A stretch of 64,000 bases of DNA from Modestobacter sp. VKM Ac-2986 (GTDB lineage Bacteria > Actinomycetota > Actinomycetes > Mycobacteriales > Geodermatophilaceae): the NCBI RefSeq assembly GCF_026967795.1, contig NZ_JAPVBH010000003.1, positions 310,001 through 374,000 on the forward strand, in the 5' to 3' direction. Of this stretch, positions 33,462 through 42,016 are shown piece after piece. Position 1 is the stretch's first letter. The number at the start of each line of letters is the position of its first letter. Below the pieces are notes generated by a model. The model worked only from the letters and a program-made list of their open reading frames with translations, was not told the DNA's origin and did no database searches. A program made the position numbers and the translations under genes.

Positions 33462-34607
33462 TCAGGCGGTGGGGCCGGCGGCCGCACCGGGGGTGGGCGC
33501 ACCGGAGGGGCTGCCCGGGATCGAGGTGCCGGTCGAGGCCGGCGTGCCGCCACCGCGCAACCCGCGCTGGCGGGAGGTGCCGGCGGCGACCCGCTGCTGC
33601 AGCAGGACGGCGACGACGATGATCACGCCCTTGGCCACCGCCTGCGCAGAGCTGGACAGGTCGTTGAGGGTGAAGACGTTGCTCAGCGTGGTGAAGATCA
33701 GCACGCCGATCACCGTGCCGACGATCGTGCCGCGGCCACCGATGAGCAGCGTGCCGCCGATGACGACCGCCGCGATGGCGTCCAGCTCCAGCAGCGTGCC
33801 GTGGGTGGAGCTGCCGGTCGTCGTCCGGGCCATGAGCATGACCGCGGCGATGCCGCAGGTGACGCCGGAGAGGACGTAGAGCATCACGGTGTGCCGCTGC
33901 ACGCGGATGCCGGCCAGCCGGGCGGCCTCGGCGTTGCCGCCGACGGCGAAGGTGCGCCGGCCGAACGTCGTGCGGTTGAGCAGCACCCAGCCGGCGACCG
34001 CGACGAGGGCGAACAGGATCACCAGCGTCGGGACGCCGAGCACGTCGCCGCCGAAGAAGGAGATGAAGCTGGTGTCCTGGACGATCTGGGTGCGCCGGTT
34101 GGCGATGATCTCGGCCAGACCGCGGGCGGCGGCCAGCATGGCCAGGGTGGCGATGAAGGCGACGAGCTTGCCGTAGGCGATGACCACGCCGTTGACCAGC
34201 CCGCACACCGCCCCGACCAGCAGCGCGGTGCCCACCATGAGGACCCAGTGCACGTCCTCGGCCAGCGCCTGGGTGGCCAGGGTCGTGGCCCACACCGAGC
34301 TCAGCGCCACGATCGCGCCGACCGACAGGTCGATGCCGCCGCCGATGATCACGAAGGTCATGCCCACGCTGACCACGCCGGTGACCGCGGCCGCCCGCAG
34401 GATGGTCACCACGTTGTCGACGTCGGCGAAGCGGTCGCCGGCGCTGACCACGCCGGCGACGCAGAGCAGGACGAACCCGACGACCAGGCCGAGGTTGCGG
34501 CCCAGCGGGCCGGCGAGCAGGCCCGGCCCGCCACCGCGGTCGGGGCGGACGGTGGCCGCCCCTCCGGTCGCGCCGCCGGGGGCCTTGGTGGTGGTGGTCT
34601 GGCTCAT
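33462..34607 (-). CDS. Sugar ABC importer permease (RbsC-like)
   Basis: 381 residues with eight to ten membrane helices. The BPD_transp_2 hallmarks are present: GMTFVIIGGGIDLSVGA early, FIATLAMLAAARGLA, and the late AVVIGGTLLIGGRGT loop. The C-terminus carries about 45 extra Gly/Pro/Ser/Thr-rich residues that look disordered. The ATG at 34607 has GAGGAGG upstream and overlaps the ATPase stop by four bases (ATGA). One permease gene implies a homodimer. Confidence 0.92.
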   Translation of the reverse strand: MSQTTTTKAPGGATGGAATVRPDRGGGPGLLAGPLGRNLGLVVGFVLLCVAGVVSAGDRFADVDNVVTILRAAAVTGVVSVGMTFVIIGGGIDLSVGAIVALSSVWATTLATQALAEDVHWVLMVGTALLVGAVCGLVNGVVIAYGKLVAFIATLAMLAAARGLAEIIANRRTQIVQDTSFISFFGGDVLGVPTLVILFALVAVAGWVLLNRTTFGRRTFAVGGNAEAARLAGIRVQRHTVMLYVLSGVTCGIAAVMLMARTTTGSSTHGTLLELDAIAAVVIGGTLLIGGRGTIVGTVIGVLIFTTLSNVFTLNDLSSSAQAVAKGVIIVVAVLLQQRVAAGTSRQRGLRGGGTPASTGTSIPGSPSGAPTPGAAAGPTA

Positions 34608-36181
34608 GCCGCGTCTCCTCCTCGTGCGACGCCCGCCATGGGTGCCGCTCCCTGCGTGACAGCTCCCTGCATGACCAGGTCGAGCACCCGGTGCTCGTCG
34701 AGTGCCTCGGCCGGGCTGCTGGCGACGATCGCGCCGTCGGCCACGACCAGGACGTGGTCGGCCAGGCCCAGGACCTCGGGGATCTCACTGGAGACCACGA
34801 CCACGGCCACCCCGCGGTCGGCCAGGGCGCGGATCAGCGCGTAGATCTCCGAGCGGGCGCCGACGTCGACCCCGCGGGTCGGCTCGTCCAACAGCAGCAC
34901 CTTGCAGTCGCGCAGCAACCAGCGGGCCAGCACCACCTTCTGCTGGTTGCCGCCGGACAGCGTGCGCACCTCCCGGGCCACGTCGACCGGGCGCAGGTCC
35001 AGCGCCTCGGCCTGGTCCCGGGCCGCCTGCTTCTCCGCGCCCCCGGACAGGAAGCCGCCGCGGGCGAACCGGCCGAGGGAGGAGATGGTGATGTTGCGGT
35101 AGATCGGCTCGCCGAGCAGCAGGCCCTGGCTCTTGCGCTCCTCGGGGGCCAGCCCGACCCCGGCGCCGACCGCACCGGCCACGTCACCGGCGCGCAGCCG
35201 GCGGCCGGCCACCCGCACCGTGCCGGCGGTGGCCCGACGCGCCCCGTAGACGGTCTCCAGGATCTCCGACCGGCCCGAGCCGACGAGCCCGGCCAGGCCG
35301 AGCACCTCCCCGGGCCGGACGGTGAACGACACCCCGGAGAAGCTGCCGGCCAGGGCCAGGCCCTCGACCTCCAGCAGCGGGGCGACGCCTCCGTCGGGCA
35401 GCTCCCGGCGCGGCGGGAAGACGTACTCGATGGTGCGACCGGTCATCAGCGTGATGACGTCGCGGGTGGAGGTGCTGGCCACCGGCAGCCCGGTGGCCAC
35501 GGTCCGGCCGTCCTTGAGGACGGTGATCCGGTCACCGACCTCGCGGATCTCCTCCAGCCGGTGGGAGATGTAGACGACGGCGACGCCGGAGGCGGTGAGG
35601 TCGCGGATGACCTGGAAGAGGTGGTCGACCTCCTCGCTGTCCAGCACGGCCGAGGGCTCGTCCATGACGATCAGCCGGGCGTCCTGGGACAGCGCCCGGG
35701 CCATGCTGACCATCTGCTGCTGCGCGGCCGACAGCGAGCCGACCTCGGCGGTGGCCCGGATCTCCGGGTGCCCCAGGCGGGCGAGCAGTGCCGCGGCGGC
35801 GCGGTTGGCCTCGGCCGGGCGGGTGAGCCCCAGCCGGGACCGCTCGCGGCCGAGGAACACGTTGTCGGCGACGGTGAGGCCGGCGACCAGGTCCAGCTCC
35901 TGGTAGATCGTCGCGATGCCCAGGGACATGGCCGCCTGCGGGTCGCCCAGGGAGACCGGGGCGCCGTCCCAGGTGATCTGGCCCTCGTCGGGCTGGTGGG
36001 CTCCGGCGAGCACCTTGATCAGCGTCGACTTGCCCGCACCGTTCTGGCCGAGCAGGCAGTGCACCTCGCCGGGCCGGACGTCGAGGTCGACACCGTCGAG
36101 CGCACGGACGCCGGGGAACTGCTTCACGATGCCCTGCATCGTCAGCAGGGGCGTCTCCACCGGGGGTGGGGCGGACTGCAC
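34604..36181 (-). CDS. Sugar ABC importer ATPase with two nucleotide-binding domains (RbsA-like)
   Basis: 525 residues in two tandem ATPase domains. The first has GQNGAGKST, LSAAQQQMVSMARAL and LIVMDEPSAVLD; the second has a degenerate Walker A (GLVGSGRSE), signature LSGGNQQKVVLARWL and LLLDEPTRGVDVG, as usual in RbsA/XylG/MglA. It powers the carbohydrate importer. The frame is open to an ATG at 36238, but that stretch holds the promoter and operator, so I take the GTG at 36181, which has GGAG eight bases upstream. Confidence 0.92.
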   Translation of the reverse strand: MQSAPPPVETPLLTMQGIVKQFPGVRALDGVDLDVRPGEVHCLLGQNGAGKSTLIKVLAGAHQPDEGQITWDGAPVSLGDPQAAMSLGIATIYQELDLVAGLTVADNVFLGRERSRLGLTRPAEANRAAAALLARLGHPEIRATAEVGSLSAAQQQMVSMARALSQDARLIVMDEPSAVLDSEEVDHLFQVIRDLTASGVAVVYISHRLEEIREVGDRITVLKDGRTVATGLPVASTSTRDVITLMTGRTIEYVFPPRRELPDGGVAPLLEVEGLALAGSFSGVSFTVRPGEVLGLAGLVGSGRSEILETVYGARRATAGTVRVAGRRLRAGDVAGAVGAGVGLAPEERKSQGLLLGEPIYRNITISSLGRFARGGFLSGGAEKQAARDQAEALDLRPVDVAREVRTLSGGNQQKVVLARWLLRDCKVLLLDEPTRGVDVGARSEIYALIRALADRGVAVVVVSSEIPEVLGLADHVLVVADGAIVASSPAEALDEHRVLDLVMQGAVTQGAAPMAGVARGGDAA

Positions 36182-36196
36182 GGGACCAGCTCCTGA

Positions 36197-36220
36197 CTTT
36201 TGCTCAGCGTTGAACAGAAG
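36197..36220. promoter_or_regulatory. Probable ROK-repressor operator
   Basis: Half-sites CTTTTGCTCA (36197-36206) and TGAACAGAAG (36211-36220) are inverted repeats matching at eight of ten positions around GCGT. A further half-site TTGCTCAA lies at 36279-36286. The operator sits a few bases downstream of the predicted transcription start and just upstream of the importer ATPase, so binding would block transcription. The adjacent ROK gene is the likely regulator. Confidence 0.6.
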
Positions 36221-36233
36221 TGCGTCAGGCCGG

Positions 36234-36263
36234 ACCATATGTCCCAGCTCACAGCCGGGTCAA
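36234..36263 (-). promoter_or_regulatory. Promoter of the sugar importer operon
   Basis: On the minus strand TTGACC (36263-36258) and TATGGT (36239-36234) are separated by 18 bases, a close match to a housekeeping promoter and rare in this GC-rich DNA. The start of transcription would fall near 36227. The gap 36182-36351 holds nothing else. Confidence 0.6.
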
Positions 36264-36351
36264 GGAGGTCCTGCGGCGTTGCTCAATCGTGATCCGGGCG
36301 CGGGACGACGCCGCTTCCTTCGGAGCGGTGCGGGTCGAGCGGAGGTGGAGC

Positions 36352-37542
36352 TCAGCGACCGGCGGCGGCCGGTCCGTGGGCGCGGGCTGCGGGGGTGACG
36401 GCGTCCTCGTCGAGGTAGCCCTCGATCGCCATCAGCGCGGCGCCCAGCCGGCCGGAGAGGGCCGGGGCGTCGCTGACGGTGATCTCCAGGGCGCGGGCCG
36501 CCAGCGGCAGCGACCGGCCGTAGACCGCCTCGCGGATGCCGGCCAGCAGCGGCGCACCGGCCTGGGCGACACCGCCGGTCATCACGATCCGGTGCGGGTT
36601 GAAGAAGTTGACCAGGGCGGCCAGCACGGTGCCGATGATGCGGCCCGCGTCGCGCACCAGCTCCAGCGTCGGGCCGTCGCCGTGCCGGGCCAGCTCCAGC
36701 AGCTCGCGGGTCGAGGTCACCGGCAGGCCGGCGGCGACGGCGGCGCGCAGCAGCGCCCCTCCCCCGGCGATGGCCTCCAGGCAGTTCTCGTTGCCACAGC
36801 GGCAGACGACCGGCTGGCCGTGCGGCGGCGGGACGGAGATGTGCCCGATGTCCCCGGCGCTGCCCTGGGCGCCCCGGTAGACGCGGCCGTCGACGATGAT
36901 GCCGCAGCCGATGCCGGTGCCGACCTTGACCACCAGCACGTCCTCGTCGGACCCGGCGATGCCCATCTCGCCCAGGGCCATGACGTTGACGTCGTTGTCG
37001 GCGTAGACCGGGCAGTCGTAGCGGGCGAAGGCGCTCGGGATCGGGAAGTCGTGCCAGCCGGGCATGATCGGCGGGTGCACCGGGCGGCCGGTGGAGAACT
37101 CCACCGGGCCGGGCACCCCGATGCCCACCGCGCACACGTCCTCAGGCGTGAGCCCGGCCTCGGTGAGCACCTGCTGGGCCAGCCGGTCGACCTCGGCCAG
37201 CACCGCGGCGGGCCCCTCGGCGATGTCGATCGGGTGGCCGACGGTGGCCAGCACCTGCGCCGACAGGTCGGTGACCGCGACGTCGACGCTGGTGACCCCC
37301 AGGTCGACGGCGAGCACGCAGCCGGCGCGGCCGTTGAACTCCAGCAGCGTGGGCGGTCGGCCGCCGGTGCTGCCGCCGCGCCCGCCCTCGGCGAGCAGGT
37401 TCGCCGCGATCAGCTGGTCGACCCGGGCGGTGACGGTGTTGCGCGAGGCGCCGGTGAGCGCGACCAGCTCGGCCCGGCTGCGCGCGCGGCCGGTGCGCAC
37501 GTGACGCAGCAGCGCGCTCGCGGAAGCAGAGGGGTGCGCCAC
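36352..37542 (-). CDS. ROK-family transcriptional repressor/sugar kinase fold
   Basis: 396 residues. An N-terminal winged helix-turn-helix (about 5-65, SRAELVALTGASRNTVTARV) precedes the ROK ATPase-like fold. Marks are VLAVDLGVTSVDVAV (phosphate 1), VGIGVPGPVEFSTG, YADNDVNVMALGE (catalytic-type Asp), and the zinc motif GxIGHISVPPP with CRCGNENCLE. The HTH makes it a repressor rather than a kinase; ligand binding should release the operator at 36197-36220. I chose the GTG at 37542; the frame reaches further upstream but only through low-complexity sequence. It precedes the importer operon on the same strand. Confidence 0.9.
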   Translation of the reverse strand: MAHPSASASALLRHVRTGRARSRAELVALTGASRNTVTARVDQLIAANLLAEGGRGGSTGGRPPTLLEFNGRAGCVLAVDLGVTSVDVAVTDLSAQVLATVGHPIDIAEGPAAVLAEVDRLAQQVLTEAGLTPEDVCAVGIGVPGPVEFSTGRPVHPPIMPGWHDFPIPSAFARYDCPVYADNDVNVMALGEMGIAGSDEDVLVVKVGTGIGCGIIVDGRVYRGAQGSAGDIGHISVPPPHGQPVVCRCGNENCLEAIAGGGALLRAAVAAGLPVTSTRELLELARHGDGPTLELVRDAGRIIGTVLAALVNFFNPHRIVMTGGVAQAGAPLLAGIREAVYGRSLPLAARALEITVSDAPALSGRLGAALMAIEGYLDEDAVTPAARAHGPAAAGR

Positions 37543-37688
37543 GCCGCCATGGTCGCACGCATCGGCGGCGCGGCGCCGCCGTCGCACGCGCTCCCCGGAG
37601 CCGGCGGAGGCGCCCGGGACGTCGTCCGGTCGGTCGCCGCGGACCATGGCCGACGGTGGGGCGACCCGGGTCGGGCAGGCTGCTGGGC

Positions 37689-38078
37689 ATGACCTCCCCC
37701 GAGTCGCTGGACGTCGCGATCGACCCGGCGAGCACCACCCCGCCGTACGAGCAGATCCGGGCTCAGGTGGCGGCCCTGGTGCACCGCGGGACGCTGGCCC
37801 ACGGGGACCGGCTGCCGAGCGTGCGGGCACTGGCCACCGAGCTCGGGGTGGCCGCCGGCACCGTCGCCCGCGCCTACACCGAGCTGGAGACCGACGGGCT
37901 GGTGGCGGGCCGCGGCCGGCTCGGCACCCTCGTCACCGGTGTCCCCGGCGACGCCGCGACGCTGCAGCTGCAGGCAGCGGCCAACCGGCTCGTCACCGCT
38001 GCCCGCGCCGACGGCCTCGACGACGCGGCGGTGCGGGCCGCCGTCGAGGCCGCTCTCGGCGGCGCCCCGCCGGCCTGA
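37689..38078 (+). CDS. GntR-family regulator, YtrA subfamily
   Basis: 129 residues: a GntR winged helix-turn-helix (about 14-80, PPYEQIRAQVAALVHRG, LPSVRALATELGVAAGTVAR) and a short helical tail of about 45 residues, too short to bind a ligand. This is the YtrA layout, whose members usually repress an ABC transporter operon. The obvious candidate nearby is the ABC-2 exporter at 40009-41850, though it lies beyond the two-component genes. ATG at 37689. Ends at a hairpin terminator. Confidence 0.9.
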   Translation: MTSPESLDVAIDPASTTPPYEQIRAQVAALVHRGTLAHGDRLPSVRALATELGVAAGTVARAYTELETDGLVAGRGRLGTLVTGVPGDAATLQLQAAANRLVTAARADGLDDAAVRAAVEAALGGAPPA

Positions 38079-38083
38079 CCCTC

Positions 38084-38107
38084 GGGATCCGACGGGCGTC
38101 GGGTCCC
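38084..38107. terminator. Hairpin terminator between convergent regulator genes
   Basis: Arms GGGATCCGAC (38084-38093) and GTCGGGTCCC (38098-38107) pair with one G-T wobble around GGGC. It lies five bases after the GntR stop and 34 bases before the stop of the convergent response regulator. Confidence 0.6.
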
Positions 38108-38141
38108 CGGCTCCTACGGCGCGTCGCCTCCGGTCCTGCGG

Positions 38142-38747
38142 TCAGAGCCAGCCGTGCCGGCGGGCGGTCTCGACGGCCGCGTGCCGGTTGGGCGCCCCCA
38201 GCTTGGTCGCCGCCGCGGACAGGTAGTTGCGCACGGTGCCCGGCGACAGGTGGGCCCGGGCGGCGATCTCCTCGACCGGGGCCCCGCCGGCGGCCAGCTC
38301 CAGGACGTCGGCCTCCCGCGGGGTGAGCGGGCTGTCCCCGGCGCTGATCGCCTCCGCGGCGAGCTCGGGGTCGACGTAGCGTCCGCCGCGGTGCACGGTG
38401 CGCACCACGTCGGCGAGCACCGCCGCGTTGACCGTCTTGGGCAGGAAGCCGCGGACCCCGGCCTCCAGTGCCCGCTTCAGGTGCCCGGGACGGCCGTGCC
38501 CGGTGACGATCACCAGGCCGCATCGCGGCAGCAGGGTGGTCAGCTCCCGGGCCACGCTGATCCCGTCCCGGTCCGGCATCTGCAGGTCCAGGACCGCGAC
38601 GTCCGGCTCGTGCGCGCAGGCCATGGCCAGCGCCTCGGCACCCGAGGACGCCTGGGCGACCACCTCGAGGTCGTCCTCCAGCCCCAGCAGGGCGGCGAAC
38701 GCCGAGCGGACCAGGTTCTCGTCGTCGGCCAGCAGCAGGCGGATCAC
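38142..38747 (-). CDS. LuxR/NarL-type response regulator (DesR-like)
   Basis: 201 residues. Receiver domain (1-120) with acidic pair LLLADDE, phospho-acceptor VAVLDLQMPD at about D54 and conserved FLPK near 103. The C-terminal NarL/FixJ helix-turn-helix (about 138-195) reads LTPREADVLELAAGGAPVEE. It overlaps the kinase stop by GTGA and is its cognate partner. DesR-type regulators usually control the linked ABC exporter; a short dyad upstream of that operon is noted separately. Confidence 0.92.
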   Translation of the reverse strand: MIRLLLADDENLVRSAFAALLGLEDDLEVVAQASSGAEALAMACAHEPDVAVLDLQMPDRDGISVARELTTLLPRCGLVIVTGHGRPGHLKRALEAGVRGFLPKTVNAAVLADVVRTVHRGGRYVDPELAAEAISAGDSPLTPREADVLELAAGGAPVEEIAARAHLSPGTVRNYLSAAATKLGAPNRHAAVETARRHGWL

Positions 38748-39958
38748 GCGGTCCCCCCGGTCGGCAGCGTGGCGGTGACGGTGAAGCGGTCGCCGTCCCG
38801 CACGGTCTCCAAGGTCCCGCCGGCGCCGGTCAGGCGTTCCCGCAGCCCGGTCAGGCCGCTGCCCCGGCCGGTCGGGCCGGCGACACCGTCGTTGCGCACG
38901 GTCAACCGCGCCTCCCCTCCTGCGGTGGACAGCTCGATGGTGCAGTCGCCGGCCTCGCTGTGCCGCAGCACGTTGGTGACGGCCTCGCGGACCACCCAGC
39001 CCAGCGCCGCCTGCACCGCCTCGGGCAGCGCGCCCGCGTCGTCCTCGCCCTGCACGGTGCACCGGATCCCCGCCGCCCGCAGCACCGAGCGCGCCCCGGC
39101 CAGCTCGCTGGTCAGGTCGGTGCTGCGGTAGCCGCGCACGACCTCGCGCATCTCCCGGAGCGAGTCCTCGGCGATCCGGTGGACGTCGGCCACCTCCTCG
39201 GCCGCGCCCGGCCGCGAGCGCCGCACCAGCTCCCCGGCGAGCTGGCTCTTCACCGCGATCGCGGAGAGGTTGCGGCCCATCACGTCGTGCAGGTCGCGGG
39301 CGAACCGCAACCGCTCCTCGGCCACCGCGAGCTGCAGCTGCACGCCGCGGGTGCGCTCCATCTCCAGGACCACGTCGAGCACCCAGACCGAGAACCGGAA
39401 CGCCAGGACGACGGCGTAGACGGTCACGCCGACGAGGACGGCGTTCACCGCCGCCGCCGGGGCCGGGGCCCCGTCGGCCGCGAGGGCGACCCCACCCAGT
39501 GCGCCGACGAGCAGCGCCGGCGCGAGCAGCTGCCGGCTCGTCCAGGTCGTCGAGGCCGCGGTGAGCACCATCCCCAGCGGCAGCCCGACGGACCACGCCA
39601 CCGGCGGGGCGACCTCGCCGGTCCCGCTGAACGTCCAGACGCCGGCCGCACCGGTCAGCCCGCCGGCACCGAGGGCGAGGACCGGGACCGTCCAGGCGAT
39701 CCGCCGGCCGGTGCGGTGCGCGGCCAGGCCCCGGGCGGCCAGCACGACGGCGGCGGCGGCGGTGACCACCGAGCCGAGGAGGAACAGCCGGACCGCCGGC
39801 GCCGGCGCGACGTCCACGGCCGAGCCGACGATCGCCAGGGCGAGCAGCGGCAGCCCCGCACCGAGGTAGGCGTAGAAGGACCACCGCGTGTAGAGGTCGA
39901 TCCGCTGCGGCGCGCTGCGGCTGCTCCACCAGCGCGAGACGGTCGGCACGGCGGTCAT
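38744..39958 (-). CDS. Sensor histidine kinase, DesK/HisKA_3 type
   Basis: 404 residues. Five to six membrane helices occupy the first 200 residues, then a coiled linker, the HisKA_3 dimerisation box FARDLHDVMGRNLSAIA (phospho-His about 224), and an HATPase domain with WVVREAVTNVLRHS and GSGLTGLRERL. The sensing part is wholly membranous with no extracellular domain, as in DesK and LiaS-like sensors of membrane state or antimicrobial compounds. It is embedded in one minus-strand unit with an ABC-2 exporter. Confidence 0.92.
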   Translation of the reverse strand: MTAVPTVSRWWSSRSAPQRIDLYTRWSFYAYLGAGLPLLALAIVGSAVDVAPAPAVRLFLLGSVVTAAAAVVLAARGLAAHRTGRRIAWTVPVLALGAGGLTGAAGVWTFSGTGEVAPPVAWSVGLPLGMVLTAASTTWTSRQLLAPALLVGALGGVALAADGAPAPAAAVNAVLVGVTVYAVVLAFRFSVWVLDVVLEMERTRGVQLQLAVAEERLRFARDLHDVMGRNLSAIAVKSQLAGELVRRSRPGAAEEVADVHRIAEDSLREMREVVRGYRSTDLTSELAGARSVLRAAGIRCTVQGEDDAGALPEAVQAALGWVVREAVTNVLRHSEAGDCTIELSTAGGEARLTVRNDGVAGPTGRGSGLTGLRERLTGAGGTLETVRDGDRFTVTATLPTGGTA

Positions 39959-40008
39959 GCTGCCGTACCGACCCGCACCCCGCGGCGGCGTCCGCACCGC
40001 CGGCGCGC

Positions 40009-40821
40009 TCACCGACGCGGCGCCCACCGGAACCCCCGTGCGGCGACCAGGCCCACCACCAGCCAGCCGGCCAGCACGGCGAGCGGGAGCCCGGCTGCCG
40101 ACCAGGCCCCGCCGGCGTCGACGACGTCGCCGTCCCACGTGCGGCCGGCCAGGCCCAGCTGGAGCAGCTCGATCACCGGGGTGACCGGCAGCAGCCGGGC
40201 GACCGTGGCCAGCGTGTCGGGGAAGCCGCTGATCGGGTACAGCAGACCCGACAGCGATGTGCTCGCGAGCATCAGCGGCAGCGTGGTGATCTGCGCGCTC
40301 TCCGGCGTCCGGGTGAACAGGGTGCTGGCGACCGCGAGCACGGACACCACGGCCATCCCGCCGAGCAGCGCGACCAGGGGCAGGACAGGGTCGACCGGTG
40401 CGCTCCACTCCCCCAGCGCGGTCACGCCGACCGCGACCAGGGCGACCTGCCCCAGGGTGACCAGCAGGCTCGGGGCTGCCGTGCCCAGCAGCACCTCGGG
40501 TCCGGTCAGCTCGCCGGTGCGCATCCGCTGCAGCACCAGGTCCTCGCGCCGGGAGACGAAGGTCGCGACGAGGTTGTAGTAGGTCAGGAAGACCAGCGTC
40601 ACGCCCACGGCGCTGGTCAGCAGCTGCGGGCCCAGCGGCAGGTCACCGCCCAGGTCCAGCGCCGGCACGGCGCCCACCAGCAGGAGGGGCAGCACCACCG
40701 AGTTGACGACGGCGGTGCGGTTGCGCAGGAAGAGCCGGAGCTCGCCGCGGGCCAGGGCGCCGACGCGGCGGACGCGGCTCGGTCCCGCGGTGGTGCTCGG
40801 AGGGGTCAGGGTGCTGGTCAT
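40009..40821 (-). CDS. ABC-2 type exporter permease
   Basis: 270 residues, six membrane helices in the ABC-2 layout: a cytosolic N-terminal helix (LARGELRLFLRNRTAV), helix one at SVVLPLLLVGAVPAL, and a late LSGLLYPISGFP motif. It exports drugs, lipids or peptides with the ATPase encoded 27 bases upstream. GAGAGG lies eight bases before the ATG at 40821. The kinase gene follows after 50 bases, so all four genes likely form one operon. Confidence 0.9.
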   Translation of the reverse strand: MTSTLTPPSTTAGPSRVRRVGALARGELRLFLRNRTAVVNSVVLPLLLVGAVPALDLGGDLPLGPQLLTSAVGVTLVFLTYYNLVATFVSRREDLVLQRMRTGELTGPEVLLGTAAPSLLVTLGQVALVAVGVTALGEWSAPVDPVLPLVALLGGMAVVSVLAVASTLFTRTPESAQITTLPLMLASTSLSGLLYPISGFPDTLATVARLLPVTPVIELLQLGLAGRTWDGDVVDAGGAWSAAGLPLAVLAGWLVVGLVAARGFRWAPRR

Positions 40822-40848
40822 CGGGTGTCCTCTCGGGGGTCGGTCGGG

Positions 40849-41850
40849 TCAGGCGGCGGGGGCGGTCACGGCGCGGGTGCTGTCGGCGCGGGCGCTCCCG
40901 GCGGGGGTGCTCTCGGTGCCGGCAGCCACGGCCAGGAACGCCTGCTCCAGCGAGGCGGCCCGGGCCTCCAGCTCGCGCAGCACGACGCGGTGCTCGGCGG
41001 CCCAGGCCAGCAGCTCGGCCAGCACGGGCTGGAGCGCGCGGGTGTGCCACTCGGTGCGCCGCCCCCTGTCGACCACCTGGGCGGCGGCCGGCAGCGGCGG
41101 CTGGGGCGCGTCGTCGTCCAGGGTGAAGCGGATGGTGGCCGGCTGCGTCTCGGCGATCTCGGCCTGGGTGCCGGCCAGCACGATCTGTCCGGCGCGCAGC
41201 ACCGCCACCCGGTCGGCGAGCTCCTCGGCCTCCTCCAGGTGGTGGGTGGTGAGCACCACGGCCGCGCCGTCGGCGACGAGGTCGTGCACCAGCCGCCAGA
41301 CCTGCCGCCGGCTCTCCGGGTCCAGGCCGGTGGTCGGCTCGTCGAGCACGACCACCGTCGGCCGGCCGAGCAGGGCCAGCGCCAGGTCCAGCCGCCGCCG
41401 CTCACCGCCGGAGAGGCTGCGCACCCGGACGTCGGCCCGGCCGGTCAGCTGCACCTGCTCCAGCGCCTCCTCCACCGGCCGGGGGTCGCTGAGCGTCCCG
41501 GCCCAGGTCCGCAGCGTCTCGGTGACCGTGAGGTCGCCGGGCAGGCCGCTGGACTGCAGGAGCACCCCCAGGTGCGGGCGGACCCGGGACCGCTCGCGCA
41601 CCGGGTCGGCGCCGAGCACCCGCACGGTCCCCCCGCCGGCCGGGGCGAGCCCCTCGAGGACCTCCAGGGCCGAGGTCTTGCCGGCGCCGTTGACCCCGAG
41701 CAGGGCGAACACCTCCCCGGGCCGCACCTCGAAGGAGATGCCGCGGACCGCTTCGAAGTCGCCGTAGCTGCGGCGCAGGTCGTGCACCTCGACGGCGGGG
41801 GCGGGCGCCGTCGGGGCGGCTGGGGACGGACGGGGGGCGGTGGGGTGCAC
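40849..41850 (-). CDS. ABC exporter ATPase (DrrA-like)
   Basis: 333 residues. Walker A GVNGAGKTS, signature LSGGERRRLDLALAL, Walker B TVVVLDEPTTGLD and switch LTTHHLEEAEELAD are intact. A C-terminal extension of about 100 residues after the switch (with TIRFTLDDD) is the DrrA/CcmA-type regulatory domain. First gene of the exporter/two-component operon. The GTG at 41850 has GAGGAGG six bases upstream; the frame continues upstream without support. Confidence 0.92.
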   Translation of the reverse strand: MHPTAPRPSPAAPTAPAPAVEVHDLRRSYGDFEAVRGISFEVRPGEVFALLGVNGAGKTSALEVLEGLAPAGGGTVRVLGADPVRERSRVRPHLGVLLQSSGLPGDLTVTETLRTWAGTLSDPRPVEEALEQVQLTGRADVRVRSLSGGERRRLDLALALLGRPTVVVLDEPTTGLDPESRRQVWRLVHDLVADGAAVVLTTHHLEEAEELADRVAVLRAGQIVLAGTQAEIAETQPATIRFTLDDDAPQPPLPAAAQVVDRGRRTEWHTRALQPVLAELLAWAAEHRVVLRELEARAASLEQAFLAVAAGTESTPAGSARADSTRAVTAPAA

Positions 41851-41972
41851 GGTCGACCTCCTCGGTGCGCCGCCGGACGGTCCGCCGTGCGCACCTCCGA
41901 CGGTGCCGCGGCCGGCGGGCCGGCACAGGTGCGCCCGCTCACCTGTTCCGCCGCCGGGTGCACGGGTCGGCG

Positions 41973-41986
41973 ATGACATCCGTCAT
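41973..41986. promoter_or_regulatory. Short dyad upstream of the exporter operon
   Basis: ATGAC (41973-41977) and GTCAT (41982-41986) form a perfect inverted repeat around ATCC, 123 bases upstream of the ATPase start. Position and size suit a dimeric NarL-type regulator such as the DesR-like protein in this operon. The match is short, so confidence is low. Confidence 0.3.
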
Positions 41987-42016
41987 GCCGAGGCCGGCCC
42001 GCCGGCCGGCCGCGCC

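Noticed and set aside
36182-36238. Longer start for the importer ATPase at ATG 36238
   Set aside because: The extra 19 codons consist of the -10 box and the operator; the GTG at 36181 has a ribosome site.
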